Shown here: positions 1 through 7,628 of the stretch, piece by piece | Layout: each line of letters starts with the position of its first letter | Position numbering within the stretch: the stretch's first letter is position 1 | Assembly: GCF_018437505.1 (NCBI RefSeq) | Contig: NZ_CP072467.1 | Location: 5,418,010 to 5,482,009 of the forward strand | Length of the DNA: 64,000 nt | From: Spiractinospora alimapuensis | GTDB lineage: Bacteria; Actinomycetota; Actinomycetes; Streptosporangiales; Streptosporangiaceae | Direction: 5' to 3' | The notes under the pieces: model-generated | Database searches by the model: none | The model's input: only the letters and a program-made list of their open reading frames with translations | Told to the model about the DNA's origin: nothing | Made by a program: the position numbers and the translations under genes

Positions 1-2
1 AC

Positions 3-932
3 TGCTCTCCCCGCATGGACAGTGCCCCCTTCGACAGCGACGCCGTGAACGCGTGGGGACCGATCGACCAGTACGTCGGCGGCGTCGAGCACGCGGTGCT
101 GCACCTGCTGTACGCGCGGTTCTTCACCAAGGTGCTCCACGACATGGGCATGATCCGCTTCACCGAGCCCTTCACCCGGCTGCTCAACCAGGGCCAGGTC
201 ATCAACCAGGGCAAGGCGATGTCGAAGTCGCTGGGCAACGGGGTCGACCTGGGCGTCGAGATCGACAACTACGGTGTGGACGCCGTGCGGCTCACCATGG
301 TGTTCGCCGGTCCTCCCGAGGACGACATCGACTGGGCCGACGTCTCGCCCGCCGCCTCCCTGCGTTTCCTGAGCCGCGCCCTGCGGGTCATGACCGAGGC
401 GGGCGCCGCCTCCGAACCCGGCAGCGACCCGGCCAGTGGCGACATCGCCCTGCGTAAGGTCACCCACCAGACCATCGACAAGGTCACCACCGCGATGGAG
501 GCGTTCCGGTTCAACGTCGCCGTGGCTCGCCTGATGGAGTTGGTGACCGCCGCCCGCAAGGCCATCGACGCGGGCCCTGGAGCGGCGGACCCGGCCGTGC
601 GTGAGGCCGCCGAGACCATCGCCGTCGTGCTGTCCCTCGTCGCCCCCTACGCCGCGGAGGAAGGCTGGGAACGCCTGGGCGGAAAGGGCTCGGTCTCACT
701 GGGCAACTGGCCTAAGGCCGAACCCGACCTGCTGGTCCAGGAGTCGGTGACCTGCGTCGTCCAGGTCCAGAGCAAGGTCCGCGACAAGCTGGAGGTCGCC
801 CCCGACATCGACGACGCCGAACTGGAACGCCTCGCCCTGGCGTCGGAGAAGGTCCAGGCCCACCTCCAGGACCGCGAGATCCGCCGCGTCGTCGTCCGCG
901 CCCCCAAGCTGGTGAACATCGTCGTGGGGTGA
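3..932 (+). CDS. leuS: Leucyl-tRNA synthetase, C-terminal part (5' end outside the window)
   Basis: This is the 3' part of a class I aminoacyl-tRNA synthetase that charges tRNA-Leu in the cytoplasm. The reading frame is open from the first bases, so the true start lies upstream of the window. The visible part begins in the catalytic domain: the GGVEHA and LLYARFF segments are typical of LeuRS, and the KMSKS loop appears as KAMSKSLGN. The anticodon-binding helical domain and a short C-terminal extension ending in VNIVVG follow. No internal stop or frameshift is seen. No terminator hairpin separates it from the toxin-antitoxin pair that starts 55 nt downstream, which has its own promoter. Confidence 0.95.
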   Translation, partial: CSPRMDSAPFDSDAVNAWGPIDQYVGGVEHAVLHLLYARFFTKVLHDMGMIRFTEPFTRLLNQGQVINQGKAMSKSLGNGVDLGVEIDNYGVDAVRLTMVFAGPPEDDIDWADVSPAASLRFLSRALRVMTEAGAASEPGSDPASGDIALRKVTHQTIDKVTTAMEAFRFNVAVARLMELVTAARKAIDAGPGAADPAVREAAETIAVVLSLVAPYAAEEGWERLGGKGSVSLGNWPKAEPDLLVQESVTCVVQVQSKVRDKLEVAPDIDDAELERLALASEKVQAHLQDREIRRVVVRAPKLVNIVVG

Positions 933-956
933 GCTCGAAGCACCCGGTGAGTGGAC

Positions 957-974
957 TTCGGAATATGTTCCGAA
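957..974. promoter_or_regulatory. Inverted repeat, likely operator of the toxin-antitoxin pair
   Basis: TTCGGAA-TATG-TTCCGAA is a perfect dyad with 7-bp arms. It lies directly upstream of the -10-like hexamer TAGTCT (976-981) that precedes the antitoxin start. Antitoxins of the Phd/YefM group usually repress their own promoter through such dyads, so this is the likely binding site. Binding is inferred, not shown. Confidence 0.55.
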
Positions 975-975
975 C

Positions 976-981
976 TAGTCT
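976..981 (+). promoter_or_regulatory. -10 element of a leaderless promoter
   Basis: TAGTCT ends 6 nt before the ATG at 988, the spacing expected when transcription starts at or very near the start codon. No Shine-Dalgarno sequence precedes the ATG. The same layout recurs at many genes in this window. Confidence 0.45.
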
Positions 982-987
982 GTTGGT

Positions 988-1449
988 ATGTGTACGCCAA
1001 CGGTCCCGTTCTCAGACCTGTCGAAGAACGCCACTCGGGTGCTCGACACGTTGTCTCGCTCTCATCGCGTGCACGTGACCCGTCGTGACGGTGAGGACCT
1101 GTATCTGACGACGGCGCGCCACGAGCGGCACCGAGACGAGACGGTCGATGTCGCCGCGCGGTTCCTCGTCGCTCTGTCCCAGAGTGCCGAGGGCGAGTTG
1201 ATGGTGCGCCGGGCTTTCCCCGATGTCTTCCCGTGGGTTCGTCACCTGTCGGACGCTGAACTCGGGGAGTTCGCCTCCGACCTGATCTCAGCAACCCGTG
1301 ACGCCGCTGAACTCGATGTTCACGCTGCCTTACATCGCATCATCATCGAATGGCGAGCGACGGCCCGAATTCTCGCCGATCCGGAGCTGACGGAGAAGCT
1401 GACGACGGCTCTGCCCGACGAGGACCATGGGTGTGTGGCCGAGCCGTGA
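988..1449 (+). CDS. Phd/YefM-like antitoxin
   Basis: A 153-residue protein whose N-terminus (FSDLSKNATRVLDTL, then VHVTRRDGEDLYLTT) has the Phd/YefM fold pattern of a DNA-binding antitoxin. The longer C-terminal part (residues about 55-150, with VFPWVRHLSDAELGEF) resembles actinobacterial prevent-host-death proteins and probably holds the toxin-binding segment. Its last codons overlap the next gene by four bases (GTGA), which indicates translational coupling. It likely neutralises the RelE-like product of that gene and represses the shared promoter through the dyad at 957-974. It is about twice the length of classical Phd. Family assignment is from sequence pattern; the pairing is from gene order. 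Confidence 0.75.
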   Translation: MCTPTVPFSDLSKNATRVLDTLSRSHRVHVTRRDGEDLYLTTARHERHRDETVDVAARFLVALSQSAEGELMVRRAFPDVFPWVRHLSDAELGEFASDLISATRDAAELDVHAALHRIIIEWRATARILADPELTEKLTTALPDEDHGCVAEP

Positions 1450-1799
1450 GTCCCAAGCGTGGCGACGACGTCGCGCCCCCTCCCGTTGGAGACGAGTGGA
1501 GACTGCGGTTCGCCACGAACGAGGCGGCCAAAGGATGGGGGAGTCTGTCCGCCGAGGCGCCGGGTAACACGCGCCGGTGTTTCGAGGACCTACGGCGCGA
1601 CCCACGGTGCCTCAATCAACCTGACCGTCAGCACCGGTTGCGCGGACGACTCGCCAACGGGGTCTTGGGAGGAGTCGGGTATCCCCAGTGGGAGTTCGAG
1701 GTGACCGCGGGGGGACGGGTTCGGTACCTCGTTGACGAAGGTCGGCGCATCGTGCATGTGGTGTACGCGTCCCCTCGCCATCCCAGGGACACGGAGTAG
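1446..1799 (+). CDS. RelE/ParE-type toxin
   Basis: A 117-residue basic protein starting at the GTG that overlaps the antitoxin stop. The segment QPDRQHRLRGRLANGVLGG, then WEFEVTAGGRVRYLVDEGRRIVHVVYA, shows the RelE/ParE superfamily strand pattern, with the conserved Arg and Tyr of the barrel and a C-terminal VVYAS strand. Members either cleave mRNA on the ribosome or poison gyrase; which applies here cannot be told from sequence. The start is chosen because it gives the four-base overlap and because the extension upstream in this frame lies wholly inside the antitoxin gene. The context as second gene after a Phd-like antitoxin strongly supports the role. Confidence 0.75.
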   Translation: MSPKRGDDVAPPPVGDEWRLRFATNEAAKGWGSLSAEAPGNTRRCFEDLRRDPRCLNQPDRQHRLRGRLANGVLGGVGYPQWEFEVTAGGRVRYLVDEGRRIVHVVYASPRHPRDTE

Positions 1800-1930
1800 A
1801 CCTCCGGCGGTCCCACGGAGGTGCGGGGCGGCTCGGGTATGGGAAGCGCGCTTTTCTTCCGTTCTCCTGCGGGGCGGGGGTGGAGGCGGAATACTGCTGC
1901 GCGTAGCGACGAATCCCCCTGGAGCATTCC

Positions 1931-2857
1931 ATGACCTATTTCTCTGTGCTGGTTACGGTCAAAGAACGCGAAGAGCTGGACGCGGTGGTCTCCGTGTTCG
2001 ACGCGGCGCGGCGGGTCGCCCCCCATCGCCGGCCCCTGGATCCGCGCGAGCTCGCCAACGCGCGGGCGTGGGCGCGATCTGAGGAGACACGGGCGCCGGG
2101 GGTGGACCCCGACCAGGTGGACGACCACGAGGGGCAACGGACGCTCCTCGCCGCGTACCTGGGAGAACCGGTGGACTTGGCGCACGTGGACGGAGAACCG
2201 GTGTACTCCGTGACGAGCAGCGCGAATCCCGACGGACGATTGAGCTCGTGGACGGTGGGAGGTGGGTTCTCCCACACCTTCCGGGCCGTGGATCCCGCCC
2301 ATCCCGACCTCGTGCGTGGGGCCCGCCGGCGGGACAAGCCGCCGGCGCACCGCATGGAGTGGGTGGACGGCGGACCCAAGTGGTTGCTGGACCTGGAGGC
2401 CACCCGTTCCGCGGCGGCGAGCTACGCCACCGAGCTGTTCGACCGCTACACCGAGATCGCGTCCGAGCACCCGCCGGCCGAGGGGATGTCGGCGTTCCTC
2501 GCCCGGCACGAGGCGGACCCGGAGGGCTACCCACGGGAGAGGCTGCGCGAGGAGTACCACGCCCAACCACTGGTTGGCGCGTTGGACAAGGCGGGCCTGG
2601 GTGGGTTCTTCGACTGCCCCATCGACATCTTCGCGGTGGGACGGGACTCCTATCTCGCCACCCATCGTGACGCGGCGATTCCCGCCTGGGCGTTGGTCAC
2701 CCTGGAGCGGGAGTGGGTCGCACCGGGGGAGATCGGTCGGTTCGGGACCTCCACGGAGTCCAGCGACGACCTCGCCGCCTACCAGCGGCGCACCAACGCC
2801 TATCTGGACGCGCTCCCTGACGACGCGTGGCTGATCCAGCTCGAGTGCCACAACTAG
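1931..2857 (+). CDS. Hypothetical protein, 308 aa
   Basis: I do not recognise this family. The protein has no signal peptide or membrane segment and is rich in acidic residues and Trp. Recognisable stretches include MTYFSVLVTVKE at the start, a Gly-rich SWTVGGGFSHTF near residue 110 and a Trp/Tyr-rich C-terminal half ending LIQLECHN. A GGAG sequence six bases before the ATG supports the start. It stands alone: the toxin gene ends 131 bases upstream and the TetR gene is convergent 15 bases downstream. The segment AVGRDSYLATHRDAAIPAWALVTLE reads like a globular domain, but no function can be assigned. Confidence 0.8.
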   Translation: MTYFSVLVTVKEREELDAVVSVFDAARRVAPHRRPLDPRELANARAWARSEETRAPGVDPDQVDDHEGQRTLLAAYLGEPVDLAHVDGEPVYSVTSSANPDGRLSSWTVGGGFSHTFRAVDPAHPDLVRGARRRDKPPAHRMEWVDGGPKWLLDLEATRSAAASYATELFDRYTEIASEHPPAEGMSAFLARHEADPEGYPRERLREEYHAQPLVGALDKAGLGGFFDCPIDIFAVGRDSYLATHRDAAIPAWALVTLEREWVAPGEIGRFGTSTESSDDLAAYQRRTNAYLDALPDDAWLIQLECHN

Positions 2858-2872
2858 GGCACTCGGTTCTGG

Positions 2873-3466
2873 CTAGGGGCTGGGTACCGTGGCGCGCACC
2901 TGGGCCATTGCCGAGTCGAACCGGTTCCAGACCTCGCCGCCGGCCGTGAGGTCGGCACGGTCGGGGAACGGCGTGCGCAGCCAGGACCGCAGTACGTGGT
3001 TGTGTGCCGAGATCACCGCGGCGGCGAAGATCTCGGCGGACAGCAGGGCCCTGCCGTCCGTGGCGCCGCCGCTCAGGTAGTGGCTGAACGCGGCCTGGTA
3101 GCGCGCGGTCATCGCGATCTCGCGGTCGCGCAGGCGCGGGTGCGCCCGGACGAGTCGATGCCGGTCGATGGTCACGGTCGGAGCGCTGACGTAGGCCTGG
3201 AAGACGAGCCGTGCGGCGGCGCACACGGTGTCCGACGGCCGGTCCGGCGACGCCGCGAGGAACCGTTCCACGGTGGCGAGCAGGTCGTCGTGTTCGGCGA
3301 ACAGGACGTTCTCCTTGCCGCCGAAGCGCCGGAACAGGCTGCGTCGGCTCATCCCGGTGGCGGCGGCGAGGTCGTCCATCGTCGTCGCCTCGTAGCCGCG
3401 CGTGGTGAACAGGTGCACCGCCGCGAGAACGACCTCCCGGCCGGCGCCCACCGACATCGCACGCAT
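2873..3466 (-). CDS. TetR-family transcriptional regulator
   Basis: A 197-residue one-component repressor. The N-terminal helix-turn-helix is clear: AAVHLFTTRGYEATTMDDL, then AATGMSRRSLFRRF, matching the TetR signature with the recognition helix near residues 35-50. The C-terminal ligand-binding domain is not diagnostic. The chosen ATG has a strong Shine-Dalgarno (GGAGGGAG, five bases upstream); the frame is open for 20 more codons without a better site. It is divergent from an acyl-CoA dehydrogenase gene, and a 15-bp palindrome lies between them beside a -10-like box, so control of fatty- or branched-chain acyl-CoA oxidation is the likely role. The ligand is probably an acyl-CoA, by inference. 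Confidence 0.85.
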   Translation of the reverse strand: MRAMSVGAGREVVLAAVHLFTTRGYEATTMDDLAAATGMSRRSLFRRFGGKENVLFAEHDDLLATVERFLAASPDRPSDTVCAAARLVFQAYVSAPTVTIDRHRLVRAHPRLRDREIAMTARYQAAFSHYLSGGATDGRALLSAEIFAAAVISAHNHVLRSWLRTPFPDRADLTAGGEVWNRFDSAMAQVRATVPSP

Positions 3467-3533
3467 CGTATCTCCCTCCACCTGATGTCCCCCCACACCG
3501 TGGACGGGTATGTCCAGGACCACCACTCGACGC

Positions 3534-3553
3534 TATCCTGGCACCGCGTGCCA
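3534..3553 (+). promoter_or_regulatory. -10 box with overlapping palindrome, candidate TetR operator
   Basis: TATCCT (3534-3539) is a plausible -10 for the acyl-CoA dehydrogenase gene. It abuts the dyad TGGCAC-CGC-GTGCCA (3539-3553), which would cover the transcription start. TetR proteins commonly bind dyads of this size between divergent genes. Confidence 0.4.
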
Positions 3554-3612
3554 TGGTGAGGCACATGGTGACGCGCGGGTGTGATGATGGCGACGACGAT
3601 GATGGAGGGCCC

Positions 3613-4767
3613 GTGGCTGACGTCGACTACTTCTCGATCGGTGCGGACAACGAGGAACTGCGCTCGGTGGTGCGGGAGCTCGCAGCGGACAAGATCGCCC
3701 CACACGCCGCGGAGGTCGACGAGCGCAGCGCGTTTCCCCAGGAGGCCTACGACGCCCTGCTGTCCTCCGACCTGCACGCGGCGCACATCCCCGAGGAGTA
3801 CGGTGGCGCGGGCGCCGACGCGCTGGCGACGTGCGTCATCATCGAGGAGGTGGCGCGGGCCTGCGCCTCGTCGTCGCTGATCCCCGCGGTGAACAAGCTG
3901 GGCACCATGCCGCTTCTGCTCGCCGGGTCCGACGAGGTCAAGCGGCGCTACCTCCCACCGGTGGCCCGGGGGGAGGCGATGTTCTCCTACGGGTTGTCCG
4001 AACGTGAGGCCGGTTCCGACACGGCGAGCATGCGCGCCCGCGCGGTCCGTTCGGGCGATGACTGGATCCTGAACGGACAGAAGTCCTGGATCACCAACGC
4101 CGGACTCAGCGACTACTACACCGTGATGGCGGTGACCGACCCCGACGGTCCTCGTGGACGCAACGTCTCGGCGTTCGTGCTGCACGCCGACGACGCCGGG
4201 TTCACGCTCGGTGAGCCGGAACGAAAGCTCGGGATCAAGGGGTCACCCACCCGCGAGCTCTACTTCGACGACGTCCGGATCCCCGGGGATCGAATCGTCG
4301 GCGAACCGGGGGAGGGCCTCAAGATCGCCCTGCGGACACTCGACCACACCCGCATCACCATCGGCGCGCAGGCGGTGGGCATCGCGCAGGGGGCGATGGA
4401 CCACGCCCTGGCCTACGTGAAGGAACGCAAGCAGTTCGGCAAGGCGCTCGCGGACTTCCAGGGGCTGCAGTTCATGCTCGCTGACATGGGGATGAAGCTG
4501 GAGACCGCCCGACAGATGGTCTACACGGCCGCGGGAAAGTCCGAGCGCGACGATTCCGACCTCGCGTTCTTCGGTGCCGCCGCCAAGTGCTTCGCCTCCG
4601 ACACCGCGATGGAGATCACCACGGACGCGGTCCAGTTGCTCGGCGGCGCGGGATACGTCAAGGACTTCCCCGTCGAACGCATGATGCGCGACGCGAAGAT
4701 CACCCAGATCTACGAGGGCACCAACCAGATCCAGCGGTTGGTGATGGCGCGACAGCTTCTGCGCTGA
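3613..4767 (+). CDS. Acyl-CoA dehydrogenase
   Basis: A 384-residue flavoenzyme of the usual length for the family, expected to oxidise an acyl-CoA to the trans-2-enoyl-CoA with electrons passed to ETF. Features seen are the N-terminal helical domain with HIPEEYGGAGAD, the FAD/substrate loop YGLSEREAGSDTASM, the ITNA strand, the GIKGSPTRELYFDDV segment, and the C-terminal YEGTNQIQRLVMARQLL, whose Glu is at the position of the catalytic base in short/medium-chain enzymes. The GTG at 3613 is preferred because GGAGGG lies just upstream and the residues before it are an acidic run unlike the family; an ATG at 3553 is also in frame. Substrate chain length cannot be read from sequence. It is divergent from the TetR gene. 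Confidence 0.9.
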   Translation: MADVDYFSIGADNEELRSVVRELAADKIAPHAAEVDERSAFPQEAYDALLSSDLHAAHIPEEYGGAGADALATCVIIEEVARACASSSLIPAVNKLGTMPLLLAGSDEVKRRYLPPVARGEAMFSYGLSEREAGSDTASMRARAVRSGDDWILNGQKSWITNAGLSDYYTVMAVTDPDGPRGRNVSAFVLHADDAGFTLGEPERKLGIKGSPTRELYFDDVRIPGDRIVGEPGEGLKIALRTLDHTRITIGAQAVGIAQGAMDHALAYVKERKQFGKALADFQGLQFMLADMGMKLETARQMVYTAAGKSERDDSDLAFFGAAAKCFASDTAMEITTDAVQLLGGAGYVKDFPVERMMRDAKITQIYEGTNQIQRLVMARQLLR

Positions 4768-4780
4768 GCCGAGGCTCAGC
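4763..4780. promoter_or_regulatory. Dyad overlapping a stop codon and the next promoter
   Basis: GCTGAGCC-GA-GGCTCAGC has perfect 8-bp arms. It contains the dehydrogenase stop codon and ends at the base before the -10-like TAGGGT (4781-4786) of the next gene. A two-base loop is too tight for a normal terminator, so a protein-binding site is as likely as an RNA hairpin. Confidence 0.4.
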
Positions 4781-4792
4781 TAGGGTGAGCGC

Positions 4793-5392
4793 GTGATCGC
4801 TCGGAGACTCCTCGACAGCACCCCCCGGCGTGCCCTCCTGCTGGCCGGCGGAGTGGTCGTGCTCAGTGCCGCCGGGATCGGCGCTGGGCTCCTGCTGAGC
4901 GGACCGGAACCGGGGACCGAGCCGACCGATGCGGACGCCTTCGCCGCCCCTCCCGCGTGTGCCAGCGTGGAGGAGGCGGAGGGCGCGCCGATCGAGACGC
5001 ACCTCTCCGGAGGGCAGCTCGACACCGCCGAGTCCACCCCACTGCACCACGGGGCGAGTCAGAGCTGCGTGTGGACCTCGGTGGACAATCCCGACACCAA
5101 CGCCGGTGCCCTGCAGGTGGACTTCCAGGTTTTCTACTCCACTGGTGACTCCTCCGGTGCTGACCAGGCGCAACAGAGCGGCCTGGACCCGGGGGACCAG
5201 GAGGCGCCCGATCCGCTGACCGTCTCCACGGCCAGCGGCGGCGGGACGTCGCACGCGGGTTTCGTGCGCGACAACCTCGTGGTTCGCGTCGCCTACACCG
5301 CCACGGACCCAGACTCGGGCTCCGCCCTGGACGCGGACGCCGCCACCCAGGTGGCGACAGAGGTCGCCAACGCCATCGATGCCGGACTCTGA
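4793..5392 (+). CDS. Membrane-anchored secreted protein, DUF3558-like
   Basis: A 199-residue protein with an Arg-rich N-terminus and one hydrophobic segment (about residues 14-36, ALLLAGGVVVLSAAGIGAGLL), then an extracytoplasmic domain. That domain has an early Cys (PPACASV), a second Cys in SQSCVWTSV and a final amphipathic helix DADAATQVATEVANAI. This layout, with two Cys flanking the first half and a C-W-x-S motif, resembles actinobacterial DUF3558-type lipoproteins, though no lipobox is present. The same layout recurs in the two following genes, so the three look like diverged tandem copies. GTG is the start: TAGGGT lies six bases upstream, as in other leaderless genes here. Function unknown. 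Confidence 0.75.
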   Translation: MIARRLLDSTPRRALLLAGGVVVLSAAGIGAGLLLSGPEPGTEPTDADAFAAPPACASVEEAEGAPIETHLSGGQLDTAESTPLHHGASQSCVWTSVDNPDTNAGALQVDFQVFYSTGDSSGADQAQQSGLDPGDQEAPDPLTVSTASGGGTSHAGFVRDNLVVRVAYTATDPDSGSALDADAATQVATEVANAIDAGL

Positions 5393-5596
5393 CCTGAGCC
5401 GCTGTCCACGGTGCGCCATGAACGATGAGCCCGGTGACGTTTCTGTCCCCGAAAGGCCCCAGGTCCGACGGTCGCCCGGCGTGGGCGACCATGTGCGGTC
5501 TGTCCTTTATCACGTATCGTTTCGTAATTGGCCTAGTACGGTGGGACCGCTGGTCATCTCGTACTCCCCACGCCGGCACGAGAAAGGGGCCCACTG

Positions 5597-6418
5597 ATGT
5601 CGCAGCCGCCCTACGGCAACCCCCCCGAGGGGCCCTACGGGGGCCCTGGTGATCCGAGCGGTGGCCATGGACCACAGGATCCCTCCTGGGCTCAGCCGCC
5701 CTATCCGCCACCCGGTCCGTCGGGGCCACAGCCCTCGTACGGAGCCCCGAACCCCTACCCAGAACCGCAGTACTGGGGTGGATCCGGCGCACCGCCACCT
5801 CCTGGTGGCCCCTACGGGCCGCCCGGACCACCGCCCGCACCACAACGACGCGGACTGCTCATCGGTCTCATCGCCGCCGGTGCCGCGCTGGTCCTGATCG
5901 TGGTCGGGGTCGCCGCGGTCCTGATCTTGCGCGGTGGTGGAATGACGCACGAGGCGACACCCCAGTGCCAGGACATCATGCCCGCGTCCCTCGACCAACA
6001 CGTGCCCGACCCCGAGCTCACCCGGGACGAGTTCGCCGAACACGACTTCTGGGACAGTCTCAACTGCGACTGGCAGAGCGAGTCCGGGACCGCGGGCGCC
6101 CCCGGGTACGCCCAGGTCTTCCTGATGCGCAACGAGGGCAACGACCCTGTCGGCATCACGGAGCAGGACCTGGAGAACGAGATTCTCGATCGCACGACGA
6201 GCCCGGTCGACGGTATCGGGGACGAGGCTCACTCCTTCTACGAATCGGCCAGCCAGTGGGGGTGCGTCGCCGCTATCACCGACAACATCTACGTCGTCAC
6301 CTGTTACGACGCCGCGGTGGACTTCATGGACCTGGAATCGATCGACGAGCAGGCCGCTATCGACGGTGCGACCCAGCTCAGTCGCGAGGTCGTCGGTGAG
6401 ATCGAGGCCCGCGCCTAG
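5597..6418 (+). CDS. Pro-rich membrane-anchored secreted protein, paralogue 2
   Basis: A 273-residue protein in three parts. A Pro/Gly/Tyr-rich cytoplasmic region (residues 1-88, repeated QPPYG and PPGPSGP units) is followed by one transmembrane helix (about 91-113, LLIGLIAAGAALVLIVVGVA) and an extracytoplasmic domain of about 150 residues. The latter has Cys in TPQCQDIM, LNCDWQSES, QWGCVAAIT and VVTCYD, suggesting two disulfides. The motif DGIGDEAHSFY and the last helix AIDGATQLSREVV align with the next gene. AAAGGGG before the ATG is a good ribosome site. Pro-rich tails of this kind in actinobacteria often mark proteins near the cell-wall or septal machinery, but no partner is evident. Confidence 0.8.
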   Translation: MSQPPYGNPPEGPYGGPGDPSGGHGPQDPSWAQPPYPPPGPSGPQPSYGAPNPYPEPQYWGGSGAPPPPGGPYGPPGPPPAPQRRGLLIGLIAAGAALVLIVVGVAAVLILRGGGMTHEATPQCQDIMPASLDQHVPDPELTRDEFAEHDFWDSLNCDWQSESGTAGAPGYAQVFLMRNEGNDPVGITEQDLENEILDRTTSPVDGIGDEAHSFYESASQWGCVAAITDNIYVVTCYDAAVDFMDLESIDEQAAIDGATQLSREVVGEIEARA

Positions 6419-6600
6419 CGCCGGCGCTGGTTTCGGTCGTCCGGCACGGTGGCCGGTTGCGGACCGTTCCGTACGCGCACCGAACCCGCCGGCGCCGTCG
6501 GTGTAGCGGGCGAGACCCGAGACGTCCCAATCCCCACCGTGACAGCCCCTTCGAACGTTGACGATCCGGTCGGTGCCCCACCGACCATGAGGAGCGAGAC

Positions 6601-7410
6601 ATGAGCCTGCCTCCGCGGGGCGGCTCCACGGAGCCGGCCCCGTCCCCAGTCGGGAGCCCCGGGCCACCTCCCGGCCAGGGGCTTCCGCCACGGCCGCGAC
6701 GCGAGGCGGATCCGTCCGGGGGAGGCCGCGGCCGGGAACGGCGGAAGCGCCGTTCCACGCGGGCCCCTCGACGGCGTGGGCTCGCGGCGGTCGCCGCCGT
6801 GGGGCTGTCCATCCTGCTCGCCGCGGTGGTCGCCGTCGTCGCCGTCATCATCCTCACTGACGACGGCGGCGGGGTCGCCGACGACGCCGCGCCGCCGACC
6901 GGCGAACCCGTGGGCGAACACGGCGCGCTTCCCGAGTGCGACACCGCCGAGGGATCAGTGTTGTCCGGTCTGGTGCCCAACGCGGAGCACACCGTCGACG
7001 AGGCGGACAACGAGGACGGCTGGGAGCTAAGGGACTGCCAGTGGAGCAGTGCCTCGCTGCGCTACGGACAGACCGCCGGATTCGCCGCGGTGGTGTTCAT
7101 CCGCAACAGAGACGACCCGGTCGTCGGTGTCTCCGGCGGCGACGTCGCACTGGAGGACCTGGAGGCCGACATCGCCGACCACTCCGGCACCGCTGTCGAG
7201 GGCATCGGCGACGCGGCGGCCACCTGGTACAACGTCAGCGACGAGGTGGGCTGCGTCGGTGCGGTGACCGCGAACATGTACACCGTCACCTGCCACGACG
7301 CCCAGGACGATGACGGGCGGTGGGGTGGTCTGGGCCAGGAGGACGCCATCGCCGGCGCGCGGGAGCTCGCCGAACACGTGGTCGCCCACGTCGCCGTCGG
7401 TGACTACTAG
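6601..7410 (+). CDS. Membrane-anchored secreted protein, paralogue 3
   Basis: A 269-residue relative of the preceding protein. The cytoplasmic part (residues 1-60) is Pro/Arg-rich rather than Tyr-rich. One membrane helix (about 60-82, LAAVAAVGLSILLAAVVAVV) is followed by an extracytoplasmic domain with Cys in LPECDTA, LRDCQWSSA, EVGCVGAVT and TVTCHD at matching places. VEGIGDAAATWYN aligns with DGIGDEAHSFYE of the upstream copy, and both end in a helix starting AI(D/A)GA. The ATG follows GAGCGAGAC, a weak ribosome site. The gap of about 180 bases after the previous gene suggests a separate or weakly linked transcript. Function unknown; the four conserved Cys argue for a disulfide-stabilised sensor or binding fold. 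Confidence 0.8.
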   Translation: MSLPPRGGSTEPAPSPVGSPGPPPGQGLPPRPRREADPSGGGRGRERRKRRSTRAPRRRGLAAVAAVGLSILLAAVVAVVAVIILTDDGGGVADDAAPPTGEPVGEHGALPECDTAEGSVLSGLVPNAEHTVDEADNEDGWELRDCQWSSASLRYGQTAGFAAVVFIRNRDDPVVGVSGGDVALEDLEADIADHSGTAVEGIGDAAATWYNVSDEVGCVGAVTANMYTVTCHDAQDDDGRWGGLGQEDAIAGARELAEHVVAHVAVGDY

Positions 7411-7450
7411 GTCGTGTTCCTTGGGCGGGCCGCGGAGCGGGTTGGCCACT

Positions 7451-7511
7451 CCCATCAGGACTTCTCCACCCCCACCGGGATCACGCCACATCCAACCGGT
7501 GGGGGCGCACC
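7451..7511 (+). repeat. 61-bp dispersed repeat, copy 1
   Basis: One of four gapless copies in this window. All share CTCCACCCCCACC followed about 18-20 bases later by GGTGGG. In this copy CCCACCGG (7471-7478) and CCGGTGGG (7496-7503) form a perfect 8-bp inverted repeat, so the RNA or single strand can fold into a hairpin. It lies between the third secreted paralogue and the lexA terminator. Confidence 0.75.
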
Positions 7512-7579
7512 TCGACCCGCTCTGCCGCGGTCGACAGCACCCACCACCGATGCACGGGAACCGAAGCGGCGAGGCCGCG

Positions 7580-7621
7580 CGAAGGAAGAGGGCGGGGCCC
7601 AGGCCCCGCCCTCTTCCTTCG
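7580..7621. terminator. Strong bidirectional terminator hairpin after lexA
   Basis: A perfect stem of at least 19 bp: GAAGGAAGAGGGCGGGGCC (7581-7599) pairs with 7602-7620 around a two-base centre, extended by a C-G pair at 7580/7621. It lies seven bases past the lexA stop on the minus strand and also serves the plus-strand genes upstream. The arms end in purine/pyrimidine runs that give a CTTCCTTC tract on exit. Confidence 0.8.
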
Positions 7622-7628
7622 TTGACCG

